DNA of 7,821 bases from positions 1 to 7,821 of the forward strand of contig CAMPGL010000102.1 in NCBI GenBank assembly GCA_946885435.1. The letters are read 5' to 3'. Positions 1-6,000 of this stretch are shown in pieces. Positions within the stretch are counted from its first letter, which is position 1. Each line of letters begins with the position of its first letter. Under the pieces are notes generated by a model. It ran no database searches, was not told the DNA's origin, and was given only the letters and a program-made list of their open reading frames with translations. Origin of the DNA: an uncultured Brevundimonas sp. Lineage in GTDB: Bacteria; Pseudomonadota; Alphaproteobacteria; Caulobacterales; Caulobacteraceae. The translations under genes were made by a program, and so were the position numbers.

Positions 1-970
1 TGCCCGAGGCCAAGGCCGGCTTGAGCAGGTTCGACGCATCCATGGCCCCGCCGGAAGTGGCGCCGGCTCCGATCACCGTGTGGATCTCGTCGATGAACAG
101 GATCGCGTTGTCGTGCTGCTCCAGTTCCTTGACGACCTGCTTGAGGCGCTCCTCGAAGTCGCCGCGGTAGCGCGTGCCGGCGAGCAGCGCGCCCATGTCG
201 AGCGAATAGATGGTGGCGTCCGCCAGCACGTCGGGGACGTCGCCGTCCTCGATCATCCGGGCCAGACCTTCGGCGATGGCGGTCTTGCCTACGCCCGGGT
301 CCCCGACCAGCAGAGGGTTGTTCTTGGTGCGGCGGCAGAGAATCTGGATCGACCGCTCGACCTCGGCGCGACGGCCGATCAACGGGTCAACCTTGCCCTC
401 GCGGGCCTTGGCGTTGAGGTCGATGCAGTAGGCGGCCAGGGCCTCGTCACCCTTCTTGACCGCTGCCTTCTCCTCGGCCTCCTCCGGAGACGGGCTGGCG
501 CCGCGCACGGGCCGGGGTTCCGCCTGGCCCGCCTTCTTAGCGATGCCGTGGGCGATGTAGTTCACGGCGTCATAGCGGCTCATGTCCTGCTCCTGCAGGA
601 AGTAGGCGGCGTGGCTCTCGCGCTCGGAGAAGATGGCGACCAGCACATTGGCGCCGGTGACCTCCTCGCGGCCCGAGCTCTGGACGTGGATCACGGCCCG
701 CTGGATGACGCGCTGGAAGCCCGCCGTCGGCTTGGCGTCCTCGCCGTCCGAGGTGGCCAGCGCCGCAAGGTCGGTGTCGACGTACAGCGTCAGCGCCGTC
801 TTCAGGCTGGCCATGTCGACGTTGCAGGCGGCCATGACATTGGCCGCGTCCGGGTCGTCGACCAGGGCGAGCAGCAGGTGTTCGAGGGTGGCGTACTCGT
901 GCCGGCGCTCGTTCGCATAGTGGACGGCGCGGTGCAGGGTCTCTTCGAGAGGACGCGAAAATGAGGGCAT
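1..970 (-). CDS. clpA: ATP-dependent Clp protease ATP-binding subunit ClpA (N-terminal 323 residues, cut by window edge)
   Basis: ClpA is the AAA+ unfoldase that feeds substrates into the ClpP peptidase in the cytoplasm. The visible part starts [10 protein letters not shown] and holds the Clp N-domain (about residues 1-145, two repeats, where ClpS docks). An acidic and basic linker follows, then the start of AAA module D1. D1 shows the Walker A motif GDPGVGKT (223-230), the pore-loop motif RYRG (267-270) and the Walker B motif ILFIDE (290-295), with the [17 protein letters not shown] stretch after it. ClpB would carry a long coiled-coil in D1 and lacks this ClpS partnership, so ClpA is preferred. 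An AGAGGA Shine-Dalgarno (980-985) lies 9 nt before the ATG and touches the clpS stop codon, which suggests coupled translation. The rest of D1 and all of D2 lie to the left of the window. I see no frameshift in the visible part. Confidence 0.97.
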   Translation of the reverse strand, partial: MPSFSRPLEETLHRAVHYANERRHEYATLEHLLLALVDDPDAANVMAACNVDMASLKTALTLYVDTDLAALATSDGEDAKPTAGFQRVIQRAVIHVQSSGREEVTGANVLVAIFSERESHAAYFLQEQDMSRYDAVNYIAHGIAKKAGQAEPRPVRGASPSPEEAEEKAAVKKGDEALAAYCIDLNAKAREGKVDPLIGRRAEVERSIQILCRRTKNNPLLVGDPGVGKTAIAEGLARMIEDGDVPDVLADATIYSLDMGALLAGTRYRGDFEERLKQVVKELEQHDNAILFIDEIHTVIGAGATSGGAMDASNLLKPALASG

Positions 971-984
971 TTGGAAGGTTCCTC

Positions 985-1314
985 TCAGTCCTTTTCCATC
1001 GTGCATTGCAGCGGGTGCTGGTGACGGCGCGCCGTCTCGACCACCTGGGCGACCTTGGTTTCGGCCACCTCGTAGGTGAAGACGCCGCAGACCCCGACGC
1101 CATGCTGGTGCACATGCAGCATGATGCGGGTCGCGTCCTCGCGGCTCTTCTGGAAGAACCGCTCCAGCACGTAGACGACGAATTCCATCGGCGTGTAGTC
1201 GTCGTTCAGAATCAGCACCCGATACATCGAGGGCTTTTGAACCTTCGGCTTGACCTGGGTGGCGATGGCGCTGCCGGCGCCGTCGTTGGGATCACCCTGT
1301 CTTGGATCGGCCAT
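985..1314 (-). CDS. clpS: ATP-dependent Clp protease adaptor ClpS
   Basis: ClpS is the small cytoplasmic adaptor that binds proteins with destabilising N-terminal residues and hands them to ClpA. The 109-residue product has a disordered N-terminal tail (about 1-28) and then the ClpS fold. The N-degron pocket is visible: NDD at 37-39, Met43 in YTPMEFV, and the conserved His69 in MLHVHQHG. The family ending [14 protein letters not shown]...[10 protein letters not shown] is intact. An in-frame TAG two codons upstream makes the ATG at 1314 the first possible start in this frame. Its Shine-Dalgarno is poor, because the AGGGA abuts the ATG. The gene is 14 bp ahead of clpA, so adaptor and unfoldase should be made from one transcript. 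Alphaproteobacteria may carry a second ClpS paralogue, but the clpA linkage marks this as the canonical one. Confidence 0.97.
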   Translation of the reverse strand: MADPRQGDPNDGAGSAIATQVKPKVQKPSMYRVLILNDDYTPMEFVVYVLERFFQKSREDATRIMLHVHQHGVGVCGVFTYEVAETKVAQVVETARRHQHPLQCTMEKD

Positions 1315-1340
1315 TCCCTAGTCTAACCCCGAATCGAAAC

Positions 1341-1360
1341 GGCGGCCCTTTCGGACCGCC
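1341..1360 (-). promoter_or_regulatory. GNRA-capped hairpin in the clpS leader
   Basis: Read on the minus strand, GGCGGUCC and GGGCCGCC form an 8-bp stem (one U-G wobble) closed by a GAAA tetraloop, ending 26 nt before the clpS start. The run after it is only GUUU, so it is a poor terminator. It may be a 5'-end stabilising hairpin or a structured leader. The fold is seen directly; the role is inference. Confidence 0.4.
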
Positions 1361-1363
1361 TCA

Positions 1364-1393
1364 ATTAGATAGGCCGGATACGGGCGTTTGAAA
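1364..1393 (-). promoter_or_regulatory. possible sigma-70-type promoter for clpS-clpA
   Basis: On the minus strand a TCTAAT hexamer (1364-1369, 5 of 6 matches to TATAAT) follows TTTCAA (1388-1393, 3 of 6 matches to TTGACA) with an 18-nt spacer. It sits between the phasin terminator and clpS, where a clpS promoter is needed. Transcription would begin around the GAAA-capped hairpin. The -35 match is weak, so this is tentative. Confidence 0.25.
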
Positions 1394-1406
1394 GGCCCCT
1401 CACGGC

Positions 1407-1442
1407 AAAGAGAAAGGCCCGGAGCGTTTCCGCTCCGGGCCT
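1407..1442 (-). terminator. Rho-independent terminator of the phasin gene
   Basis: A perfect 12-bp inverted repeat (1415-1426 with 1431-1442, 4-nt loop) of GC-rich sequence begins 28 bp after the phasin stop. On the minus strand it is followed by an interrupted T-run, TTCTCTTT, down to 1407. On the plus strand no T-run follows. Orientation and position both fit termination of the phasin transcript, separating it from clpS. Confidence 0.8.
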
Positions 1443-1469
1443 CATCAGTCTCGCTTCGCCAGGGGAGGA

Positions 1470-1925
1470 CTAGCGGGCGGACTGGACGCTCTCGACGACC
1501 GCGGCGACGCGCTCGTTGATGGGCTTGAAGGTGTCCTTGACCGAGGCGGTCATGGTGTCCGTCATGCGGGTGACTTCGGCCAGATAGGCTTCCATCGCCG
1601 ACTTGGCGAAGGTCGTCTGCAGCTCGATCATTTCCTGGACCGAACGGGCGCCGGCCAGGGCCTGGGCGGCGTTCACGCCGTCTTCCCAGCTCTTCTTGGA
1701 GAAGGCCAGCGACTGGGCGCCGAGCGCTTCCGCGCCACGGGTGGCGGCGGTGACCGACTCGACGACGGCTTCGACGTTCTTCTTGCCGAGGGTGTTGATC
1801 TCGGTCAGGGCCGACAGGGACTTGTCGACGCCTTCACGGAACGCCTGGGCGCCGGCGGCCTGGGCGGCGGCGGCGGTGTTGGCGGCTTGGTCGGCGGTCT
1901 TCTTGGCGGTTTCGGCGGCGGCCAT
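1470..1925 (-). CDS. Phasin family protein (phasin_2 type)
   Basis: Phasins are small amphipathic, mostly helical proteins that coat polyhydroxyalkanoate granules and control their size and number. The 151-residue product is Ala- and Glu-rich with no signal peptide. Its N-terminus is very Ala-rich (about 1-28) and is followed by long helices. The family-like core ARSVQEMIELQTTFAKSAME lies at about 93-112, continues into AYLAEVTRM, and KPINERV follows near 134-140. I chose the ATG at 1925 because a GAGAG Shine-Dalgarno (1932-1936) sits 6 nt before it. An ATG five codons earlier (1940) would put that ribosome site inside the gene. It is a single-gene unit with its own promoter and terminator. 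No PHA synthase or depolymerase lies in the window, so the granule role rests on family membership alone. Confidence 0.9.
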   Translation of the reverse strand: MAAAETAKKTADQAANTAAAAQAAGAQAFREGVDKSLSALTEINTLGKKNVEAVVESVTAATRGAEALGAQSLAFSKKSWEDGVNAAQALAGARSVQEMIELQTTFAKSAMEAYLAEVTRMTDTMTASVKDTFKPINERVAAVVESVQSAR

Positions 1926-1988
1926 TTGAATCTCTCTCATCCTGAGGTGCGGCGCCCTTTTCTGGAGGGTGGAGCGCCTGGGACGCGG

Positions 1989-2019
1989 CTTATATGTTGC
2001 AGGTGCGAACAGAAGTCAA
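1989..2019 (-). promoter_or_regulatory. sigma-70-type promoter for the phasin gene
   Basis: On the minus strand TTGACT (2014-2019, 5 of 6 matches to the -35 consensus) is followed by the AT-rich run CATATAAG (1989-1996). That run offers CATATA at a 17-nt spacer or the better-matching TATAAG at 19 nt. This is the most AT-rich patch nearby and lies about 64 bp upstream of the phasin start. The leader would be about 55 nt long. Confidence 0.6.
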
Positions 2020-2194
2020 GGGCTCATTGTGCAGCGCACCATCGCCTGTGGGGTGAAGTCAGGGGTGCGACCATCAAACCCATGTGAAGCTTGTTTACGC
2101 GCGGGCAACCACGAGGGTCTCATGATAGGCTCAGCGGAGGCGTCGCCGTGGGGGCGCCGCATCTGTGTCTGTAGATTCTGACGGAAGGATCGCC

Positions 2195-3505
2195 ATGATC
2201 GCCTCCGCCCGCCGCGTTTCCGTGGCCCTTGCCTGCGTCCTCAGCCTGTTCGCCTTCTCGGCGGCGACGGTGAACGGCGTCCAGGCTCAGGATTCGAGCG
2301 AGGTCCGCTACGCCTCGATCGTCGTGGACGCCAACTCGGGCGAAGTGATCTTCGCGCGCCGCGCCGACAGCCCGCGTTATCCGGCCTCCATCACCAAGGT
2401 GATGACGCTTTACCTCGTGTTCGAGGCGATGGCTGAAGGTCGGGTCTCTCCGGACGATCTGGTCACCATCTCCCCCCGCGCGGCCTCGCAGCCGCCGTCC
2501 AAGCTGGGCCTCCCCGCCGGCAGCCGCATTCGCCTGGACGACGCCATCCGCTCGCTCGCGGTTCGCTCGGCGAACGACATCGCCGTGGCCCTGGCCGAGC
2601 ACGTCGGCGGCTCCGAAGCGCGATTCGCCGCCCTGATGACCCTGCGCGCTCAGGAGCTGGGCATGACCCAGACGCGTTACGTCAACGCCAACGGCCTTCC
2701 CGACAGCCGCCAGCTGTCATCGGCCCGCGACATCGCCATTCTCAGCCGCGCTGTCATGCGGGACTTTCCGCAGTACTATCACTACTTCGGACAGCGCCAG
2801 TGGACGTTTGAGGGCAGGAACTACAACAATACCAACGGCTTGCTGCACTCGATGCCGGGTGTGGACGGGATCAAGACCGGGTACACCAACGCCTCGGGCT
2901 ACAACCTGGCGGCGTCGGCGGTGCGCGATGGGCGTAGGCTGATCACCGTGGTGCTGGGCGGGCGGACGACGCAGTCGCGCAACGCCCATGTGGCGGAGTT
3001 GCTCAACGCCGGCTTCGACTATGAGCGCCAGGTCCGCGAGGGTGTGGCCCCGGCGGTGGCGCAGCAGATCTTCGCGAGCCTGTCCGGCGGTGTGGGCGTG
3101 GATTACGCGACGGGCGGCCCCGGCGTGACCGAACTGGCCTCGGCCGAAGTGCCGGTCAGCGCCGACGTTCTGGCCGCCTCGGCCGCGCTCGACGCCGCCA
3201 CCGCGCCGCCGGAACCCCAGCGGCCCGTCGTGACCGCGGCGGCCCAGGGCGACGCCCGCGACCCCAACGCCAACTGGGTCGTCCAGGTCGGCGCCTTCCG
3301 CGACCAGTCGGTCGCCCAGGAGTGGCTCGGCGAGGTCGGCCGGCGCTTCCGCGACCACTTCCGCAACGCCGAAGGCGGCGTCACCGCCGCGGCCAATGGC
3401 TGGTTCCGGGCGCGCTATATGGGCTTCACCCGCTCGGCGGCCGATGCCGCCTGCGAATCGCTCGAGCAGCGCAACGTCCCCTGCATGGTGATGCGGGGCA
3501 ACTAG
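2195..3505 (+). CDS. Exported D-alanyl-D-alanine carboxypeptidase (PBP5-like, S11 family) with C-terminal SPOR domain
   Basis: This periplasmic serine peptidase should trim the terminal D-Ala from peptidoglycan pentapeptides. The 436-residue product opens with a Sec signal peptide (hydrophobic 8-24, probable cleavage VQA|Q after residue 31). All three penicillin-binding motifs are present: SITK (Ser65, Lys68), SAN (125-127) and KTG (227-229). An Ala/Pro/Val-rich linker (about 300-355) leads to a SPOR domain (about 358-434, WVVQVGAFRD...), which in this family binds denuded septal glycan. The usual PBP5 C-terminal beta domain and membrane-anchor helix are not evident. The ATG at 2195 has AAGGA 5 nt upstream; a GTG at 2165 in the same frame is less likely because the signal peptide would be internal. 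It is divergent from the phasin gene and convergent with the J-domain gene, sharing a CTAG at the stops. I could not identify a convincing promoter in 2020-2194. Confidence 0.95.
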   Translation: MIASARRVSVALACVLSLFAFSAATVNGVQAQDSSEVRYASIVVDANSGEVIFARRADSPRYPASITKVMTLYLVFEAMAEGRVSPDDLVTISPRAASQPPSKLGLPAGSRIRLDDAIRSLAVRSANDIAVALAEHVGGSEARFAALMTLRAQELGMTQTRYVNANGLPDSRQLSSARDIAILSRAVMRDFPQYYHYFGQRQWTFEGRNYNNTNGLLHSMPGVDGIKTGYTNASGYNLAASAVRDGRRLITVVLGGRTTQSRNAHVAELLNAGFDYERQVREGVAPAVAQQIFASLSGGVGVDYATGGPGVTELASAEVPVSADVLAASAALDAATAPPEPQRPVVTAAAQGDARDPNANWVVQVGAFRDQSVAQEWLGEVGRRFRDHFRNAEGGVTAAANGWFRARYMGFTRSAADAACESLEQRNVPCMVMRGN

Positions 3506-3921
3506 CCCTTCAGCAGACGGTCCCGGGCGGCGTTGAGCCGCTCGGCCAGACCCTCGGTCCCGCCCGCGTCGGGGTGCGCCCGCTGCATCAGGCGACGCCA
3601 GGCCGCACGGATCTCAGCCTCATCGGCCCCCTCGCCCACCCCAAGGATCGCGCGCGCTTCCATCAAGCTCATGCCGGGCCGGATGGCCTGTGGCGGCCGC
3701 AGGCGCGAGGCCGTGACCAGCCAGAGGCCCAGGGCCGCCAGCACCCCCGCGATGATCCAGGATCCGCGCACCGCAGCCAGGGCGGCCCCGCCTATCGCGA
3801 CGGCCGCGAACAGGGTGGCGGACACCCGCCAGTGGCCCTTGCCGGGCTTTTCTGACTGACGGCCGAGCCGCAGAAGCGCCCAGACGGCGACGGCGCCCAG
3901 GATCAGCCAGGCGAGGATCAC
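3502..3921 (-). CDS. Membrane-anchored J-domain (DnaJ-like) protein
   Basis: J-domain proteins stimulate the ATPase of DnaK-type chaperones and recruit them to a site. This 139-residue protein has a reversed layout. Three hydrophobic segments come first (about 1-17, 33-51, 54-71), then a C-terminal J domain (about 85-139) with the invariant HPD at 116-118 in QRAHPDAGGTEGLAERLNAA. The layout resembles the mitochondrial Tim14/Pam18 type and small alphaproteobacterial membrane J proteins. The GTG start overlaps the mipZ stop as GTGA, so translation is probably coupled to mipZ. A GAGGA lies 12 nt upstream, which is rather far. There is no Gly/Phe region, zinc finger or substrate-binding domain, so it is not DnaJ itself. 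The client is unknown. Its stop codon interlocks with that of the facing carboxypeptidase gene. Confidence 0.85.
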   Translation of the reverse strand: MILAWLILGAVAVWALLRLGRQSEKPGKGHWRVSATLFAAVAIGGAALAAVRGSWIIAGVLAALGLWLVTASRLRPPQAIRPGMSLMEARAILGVGEGADEAEIRAAWRRLMQRAHPDAGGTEGLAERLNAARDRLLKG

Positions 3922-4760
3922 GCCGCGCGGCGGTCCTCGTCCGCCTGGCCGTCGAGGCCCAGCGCCTGGATCAGGGAGCGCAGCTCCTGCCGCGCCGCCA
4001 CATGGGCCAGCGACACGGACACTGGCCGGATCGACGGCGACAGGTCGGCGACCGTCAGGCCGAAGGGGAAGAGTTCGCGGTAGATCACCCGGTCACGCAG
4101 GCCGGGCCCGACGCGGAAGCCCACGCGACGCGCCAGCGCCGCCAGCCGCTCATCGACGCGGCGCCGGTTCCTCGCCTCGGCGACGGCGAGGCGATTGGTC
4201 AGCACGACCCAGTCGATCTGGCCCTGGCCCGGATTGGGCGACCCTTGTGCCTTGGCCATGCGGGCCTTCCAGATGGTCTCGGCGTAGATCGAGGGCCGCT
4301 TCAGATCGAGGGTCACCGGGTCGATTTCCCCCAGCAGGCCGAAGTCCACGAAGCTGTCGTTCATGGGGGTGACGACCTGGTCGGCGATGGCGTGAGCCGC
4401 GCGCGACAGGTCCGTGTCGCCGCCCGGCGTGTCGATGACCAGGTAGTCGGCCTGGTCCGAGCCGGCGAGCGCCGCCTGGAAGCGGGCCAACTGCTCATCC
4501 GACGGAGCCCGGGCCAGGGCCGCGCCGTCCTTGAAGGCGTCCGGCTCGATCGGCTGGGGGGCCTCGGCCTTATTGGCCGCCAGCCAGGTGCGACGATTGG
4601 CGAAGAAGGCCCCCAGGGACCGCTGGCGCAGGTCCAGGTCCATGACGGCCACGGTCGCGCCCTGATGGAGCAGACCCGTAACCAGATGGATGGCGAGCGT
4701 GGACTTGCCCGCCCCGCCCTTTTCATTTCCGACAACGATGACCTTGGCCATGCGCGACAC
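3918..4760 (-). CDS. mipZ: Division-plane positioning ATPase MipZ (ParA/MinD family)
   Basis: MipZ forms a gradient from the ParB-bound poles and inhibits FtsZ polymerisation, which places the Z ring near midcell in Caulobacter and relatives. The 280-residue product has the deviant Walker A KGGAGKS (14-20, signature Lys15 or Lys14 region and Lys19), the switch DLDLRQRS (41-48) and Walker B YLVIDTPGGD (106-115). Blocks very like Caulobacter MipZ as I remember it are TPMNDSFVDF (131-140), RVGFRVGPGLRDRVIYRELF (about 212-231) and ARQELRSLIQALGL near the end. Plasmid ParA proteins lack these blocks. The GTG at 4760 has GGAG (4766-4769) 5 nt upstream; an ATG at 4751 would give a shorter N-terminus and a 14-nt spacing. 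It lies 83 bp after the lipoprotein gene and overlaps the J-domain gene by 4 bp. A GANTC word sits in its leader (4779-4783). Confidence 0.96.
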   Translation of the reverse strand: MSRMAKVIVVGNEKGGAGKSTLAIHLVTGLLHQGATVAVMDLDLRQRSLGAFFANRRTWLAANKAEAPQPIEPDAFKDGAALARAPSDEQLARFQAALAGSDQADYLVIDTPGGDTDLSRAAHAIADQVVTPMNDSFVDFGLLGEIDPVTLDLKRPSIYAETIWKARMAKAQGSPNPGQGQIDWVVLTNRLAVAEARNRRRVDERLAALARRVGFRVGPGLRDRVIYRELFPFGLTVADLSPSIRPVSVSLAHVAARQELRSLIQALGLDGQADEDRRAA

Positions 4761-4807
4761 CCCAACTCCGCCGGCCGCGACTCACCCGGGCCGGTCTCTT
4801 GGAGGTC

Positions 4808-4815
4808 AGTCTAGC
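4808..4815 (-). promoter_or_regulatory. possible -10 element for mipZ
   Basis: On the minus strand GCTAGACT matches 6 of 8 positions of the Caulobacter housekeeping -10 consensus GCTANAWC, in the 83-bp gap before mipZ. I find no good -35 partner, so it may be chance. mipZ could instead be read through from the lipoprotein gene. Confidence 0.2.
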
Positions 4816-4843
4816 GCGCAGAAAGTCGCGTGGGCACGGGGCC

Positions 4844-5455
4844 TCAGGAGGCGGCTGTGGATGCGCACCATTGGCCGGCGCCCGCCGCGCGGCAGACGGC
4901 CGTGACCGCTTCGCTCGCCACCGGGCCGGCGCGCAGGCGGTAGAGGGTCCTGCCGTCGCGTTCGACGGGCTGGAACTCGGGTCGCAGACCGGACAGCGCG
5001 CCCTGGCCTGAAAGGTTCGCCCAGGCGGCCTCGGCGGCCTCGCGGCTCGAGAAGGCGCCGAGCTGCACCGTCAGGCCCGACGGCGGTGCTGCTTCAGCGG
5101 CCTGTTGCGGGCGCACGCCCGTGACCTGACGGACGGCCTGCTGAACGACAGCCTCGGTCCCGGCGCGCGCGGCCGCCTCAATGGGACCGCGCAGGCCGGC
5201 CTCGAAGCCGTCGGCCCGGGCGTGCCAGAGAACTTCAGGCTCGACGACCTCGATACGCATCGGGGTGCGCGGGCCCTCGACCGGCGCGCCGGCCGGATCG
5301 ATCAGACCCCGCAGGCCGGCGTCGTCTGCGGAGACCGGGATCGAGGCCACCGCCTCGCCCCACTCCTCGAAGCGGTTCGGATTGGCCTCGATCATTCCGC
5401 AGCCGGGAAGCGCGAGCGCGGCCGAGATCACAAAGGCGGTACGGAGCATCGACAT
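4844..5455 (-). CDS. SPOR-domain lipoprotein
   Basis: The 203-residue product starts with a lipoprotein signal peptide: hydrophobic residues 4-17 and the lipobox LPGC with the lipidated Cys at 19. A non-conserved, Ala-rich and acidic middle (about 20-125) follows, then a SPOR domain (about 127-200) opening LTVQLGAFSSREAAEAAWAN and continuing YRLRAGPVASEAVTAVC. SPOR domains bind glycan strands stripped of stem peptides, typically at the division septum, so a cell-envelope role near the septum is likely. It is not recognisably RlpA: no double-psi beta-barrel domain is present. The residue after the lipid Cys is Gly, not Asp, so outer-membrane sorting is the default guess. The ATG at 5455 has AGGG 7 nt upstream; a second ATG two codons on is possible. 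It is followed by mipZ, and an unusual TTAACC repeat cluster lies just upstream. Confidence 0.85.
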   Translation of the reverse strand: MSMLRTAFVISAALALPGCGMIEANPNRFEEWGEAVASIPVSADDAGLRGLIDPAGAPVEGPRTPMRIEVVEPEVLWHARADGFEAGLRGPIEAAARAGTEAVVQQAVRQVTGVRPQQAAEAAPPSGLTVQLGAFSSREAAEAAWANLSGQGALSGLRPEFQPVERDGRTLYRLRAGPVASEAVTAVCRAAGAGQWCASTAAS

Positions 5456-5502
5456 GCCACCACCCTAGCGCCCAGCCGGAAAAACCTCGTTTCCAGATAG
5501 GC

Positions 5503-5530
5503 TTAACCGAAAGGGTTAACGCCTTAACCC
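5503..5530. repeat. overlapping TTAACC/GGTTAA inverted repeats upstream of the SPOR lipoprotein gene
   Basis: Three TTAA-centred elements sit in 28 bp: TTAACC (5503-5508), GGGTTAA (5513-5519) and TTAACCC (5524-5530). The middle one can pair with either neighbour (6 bp with a 5-nt loop, or 7 bp with a 4-nt loop). They lie 48-75 bp before the lipoprotein start, a normal place for an operator, and just after the DUF1489 stop. CtrA boxes are TTAA-N7-TTAA; the spacings here are 9 and 4, so this is not a canonical CtrA box. Operator, weak terminator and switching leader are all possible. Confidence 0.5.
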
Positions 5531-5537
5531 CGCCGCT

Positions 5538-5948
5538 TCACCAGGCCCCGATCTCGCGGAGTTCCCGCACCAGATCCTCCGGCAGGCCCTGGGCGTCCGC
5601 TCGGGAAAGGTCGGCCGGGGCGTCACGCGGCTCCAGGTAGCGCCAGCCCTGGAAGGGCTTGCGGCCGAGCGGTGCGGTTCGCACCACCTCGGGATCGAGC
5701 CGGATCTCGCACCAGGCGTTCGGCCCCTCCCCGTGGGTCAGGATCTCCAGCACCTGCTGGCGGCAGCTGACCACGCCCTTGATGACCCAGTAGAGCGAGC
5801 CGCCATCCTCGATCTCGGCGGCGCGCTTGGGCGTCATGCGGGTGCGCACGAACGGCGGATGGTTCAGTCCGCGCGCGGCGCGGCCCTCTTCCTCGAGCTG
5901 TTCGACCCGGCTGATCCCGACGCAGAGCTTGATGAGATGAAGCGCCAT
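5538..5948 (-). CDS. DUF1489 family protein
   Basis: This 136-residue cytoplasmic protein belongs to DUF1489, a family of about 140 residues found mostly in Alphaproteobacteria whose function I do not know. Family-like blocks visible are LHLIKLCVG (3-11), RTRMTPKRAAEI (35-46), GGSLYWVIKGVV (49-60), a CEIRLDPEVVRT stretch (80-91) and PFQGWRYLEP (98-107). Length matches the family and the ends are intact. There is no signal peptide or membrane segment. AAGGG lies about 7 nt before the ATG. It is divergent from the monooxygenase-like gene with only 52 bp between the starts, and it is the first gene of the minus-strand run leading to the SPOR lipoprotein and mipZ. Whether these form one transcript is unclear, because the TTAACC repeats lie between them. 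Confidence 0.85.
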   Translation of the reverse strand: MALHLIKLCVGISRVEQLEEEGRAARGLNHPPFVRTRMTPKRAAEIEDGGSLYWVIKGVVSCRQQVLEILTHGEGPNAWCEIRLDPEVVRTAPLGRKPFQGWRYLEPRDAPADLSRADAQGLPEDLVRELREIGAW

Positions 5949-6000
5949 TTCGCGCCCTTTGCCGCCTTTCGCCCCGCGCCGCCAGAGGTATCATCGCTGG

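Noticed and set aside
80..964. Long plus-strand open frame of 294 codons opposite clpA
   Set aside because: It is the antisense shadow of clpA. The minus frame carries Walker motifs and the Clp N-domain; the plus frame is a low-complexity Val/Leu/Ala/Gly/Asp translation with no recognisable domain.
570..1115. Minus-strand open frame of 181 codons spanning the clpS-clpA junction
   Set aside because: It is out of frame with both genes, Arg/Pro-rich, and crosses their real stop and start.
2012..2075. Imperfect direct repeats GAAGTCA...ACCATC (2012-2043 and 2055-2075)
   Set aside because: The spacing differs between copies (26 and 15 bp), and one copy lies in the phasin -35 element; likely chance.
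2091..2129. TTGTTT...CATGAT as a promoter for the carboxypeptidase gene
   Set aside because: The spacer is 24 nt, too long for sigma-70, and shifting to TTTACG still leaves 21 nt.
1887..2181. Two short plus-strand open frames in the phasin-carboxypeptidase gap
   Set aside because: They overlap the phasin promoter and start, have no good ribosome site and no recognisable sequence. I treat 1926-2194 as a divergent regulatory region.
4002..4814. Plus-strand open frame of 270 codons opposite mipZ
   Set aside because: Antisense shadow in GC-rich DNA; MipZ motifs are unmistakable on the other strand.
5503..5527. Canonical CtrA binding site
   Set aside because: The TTAA words are separated by 9 and 4 bp, not 7. 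Kept only as an unexplained repeat cluster.
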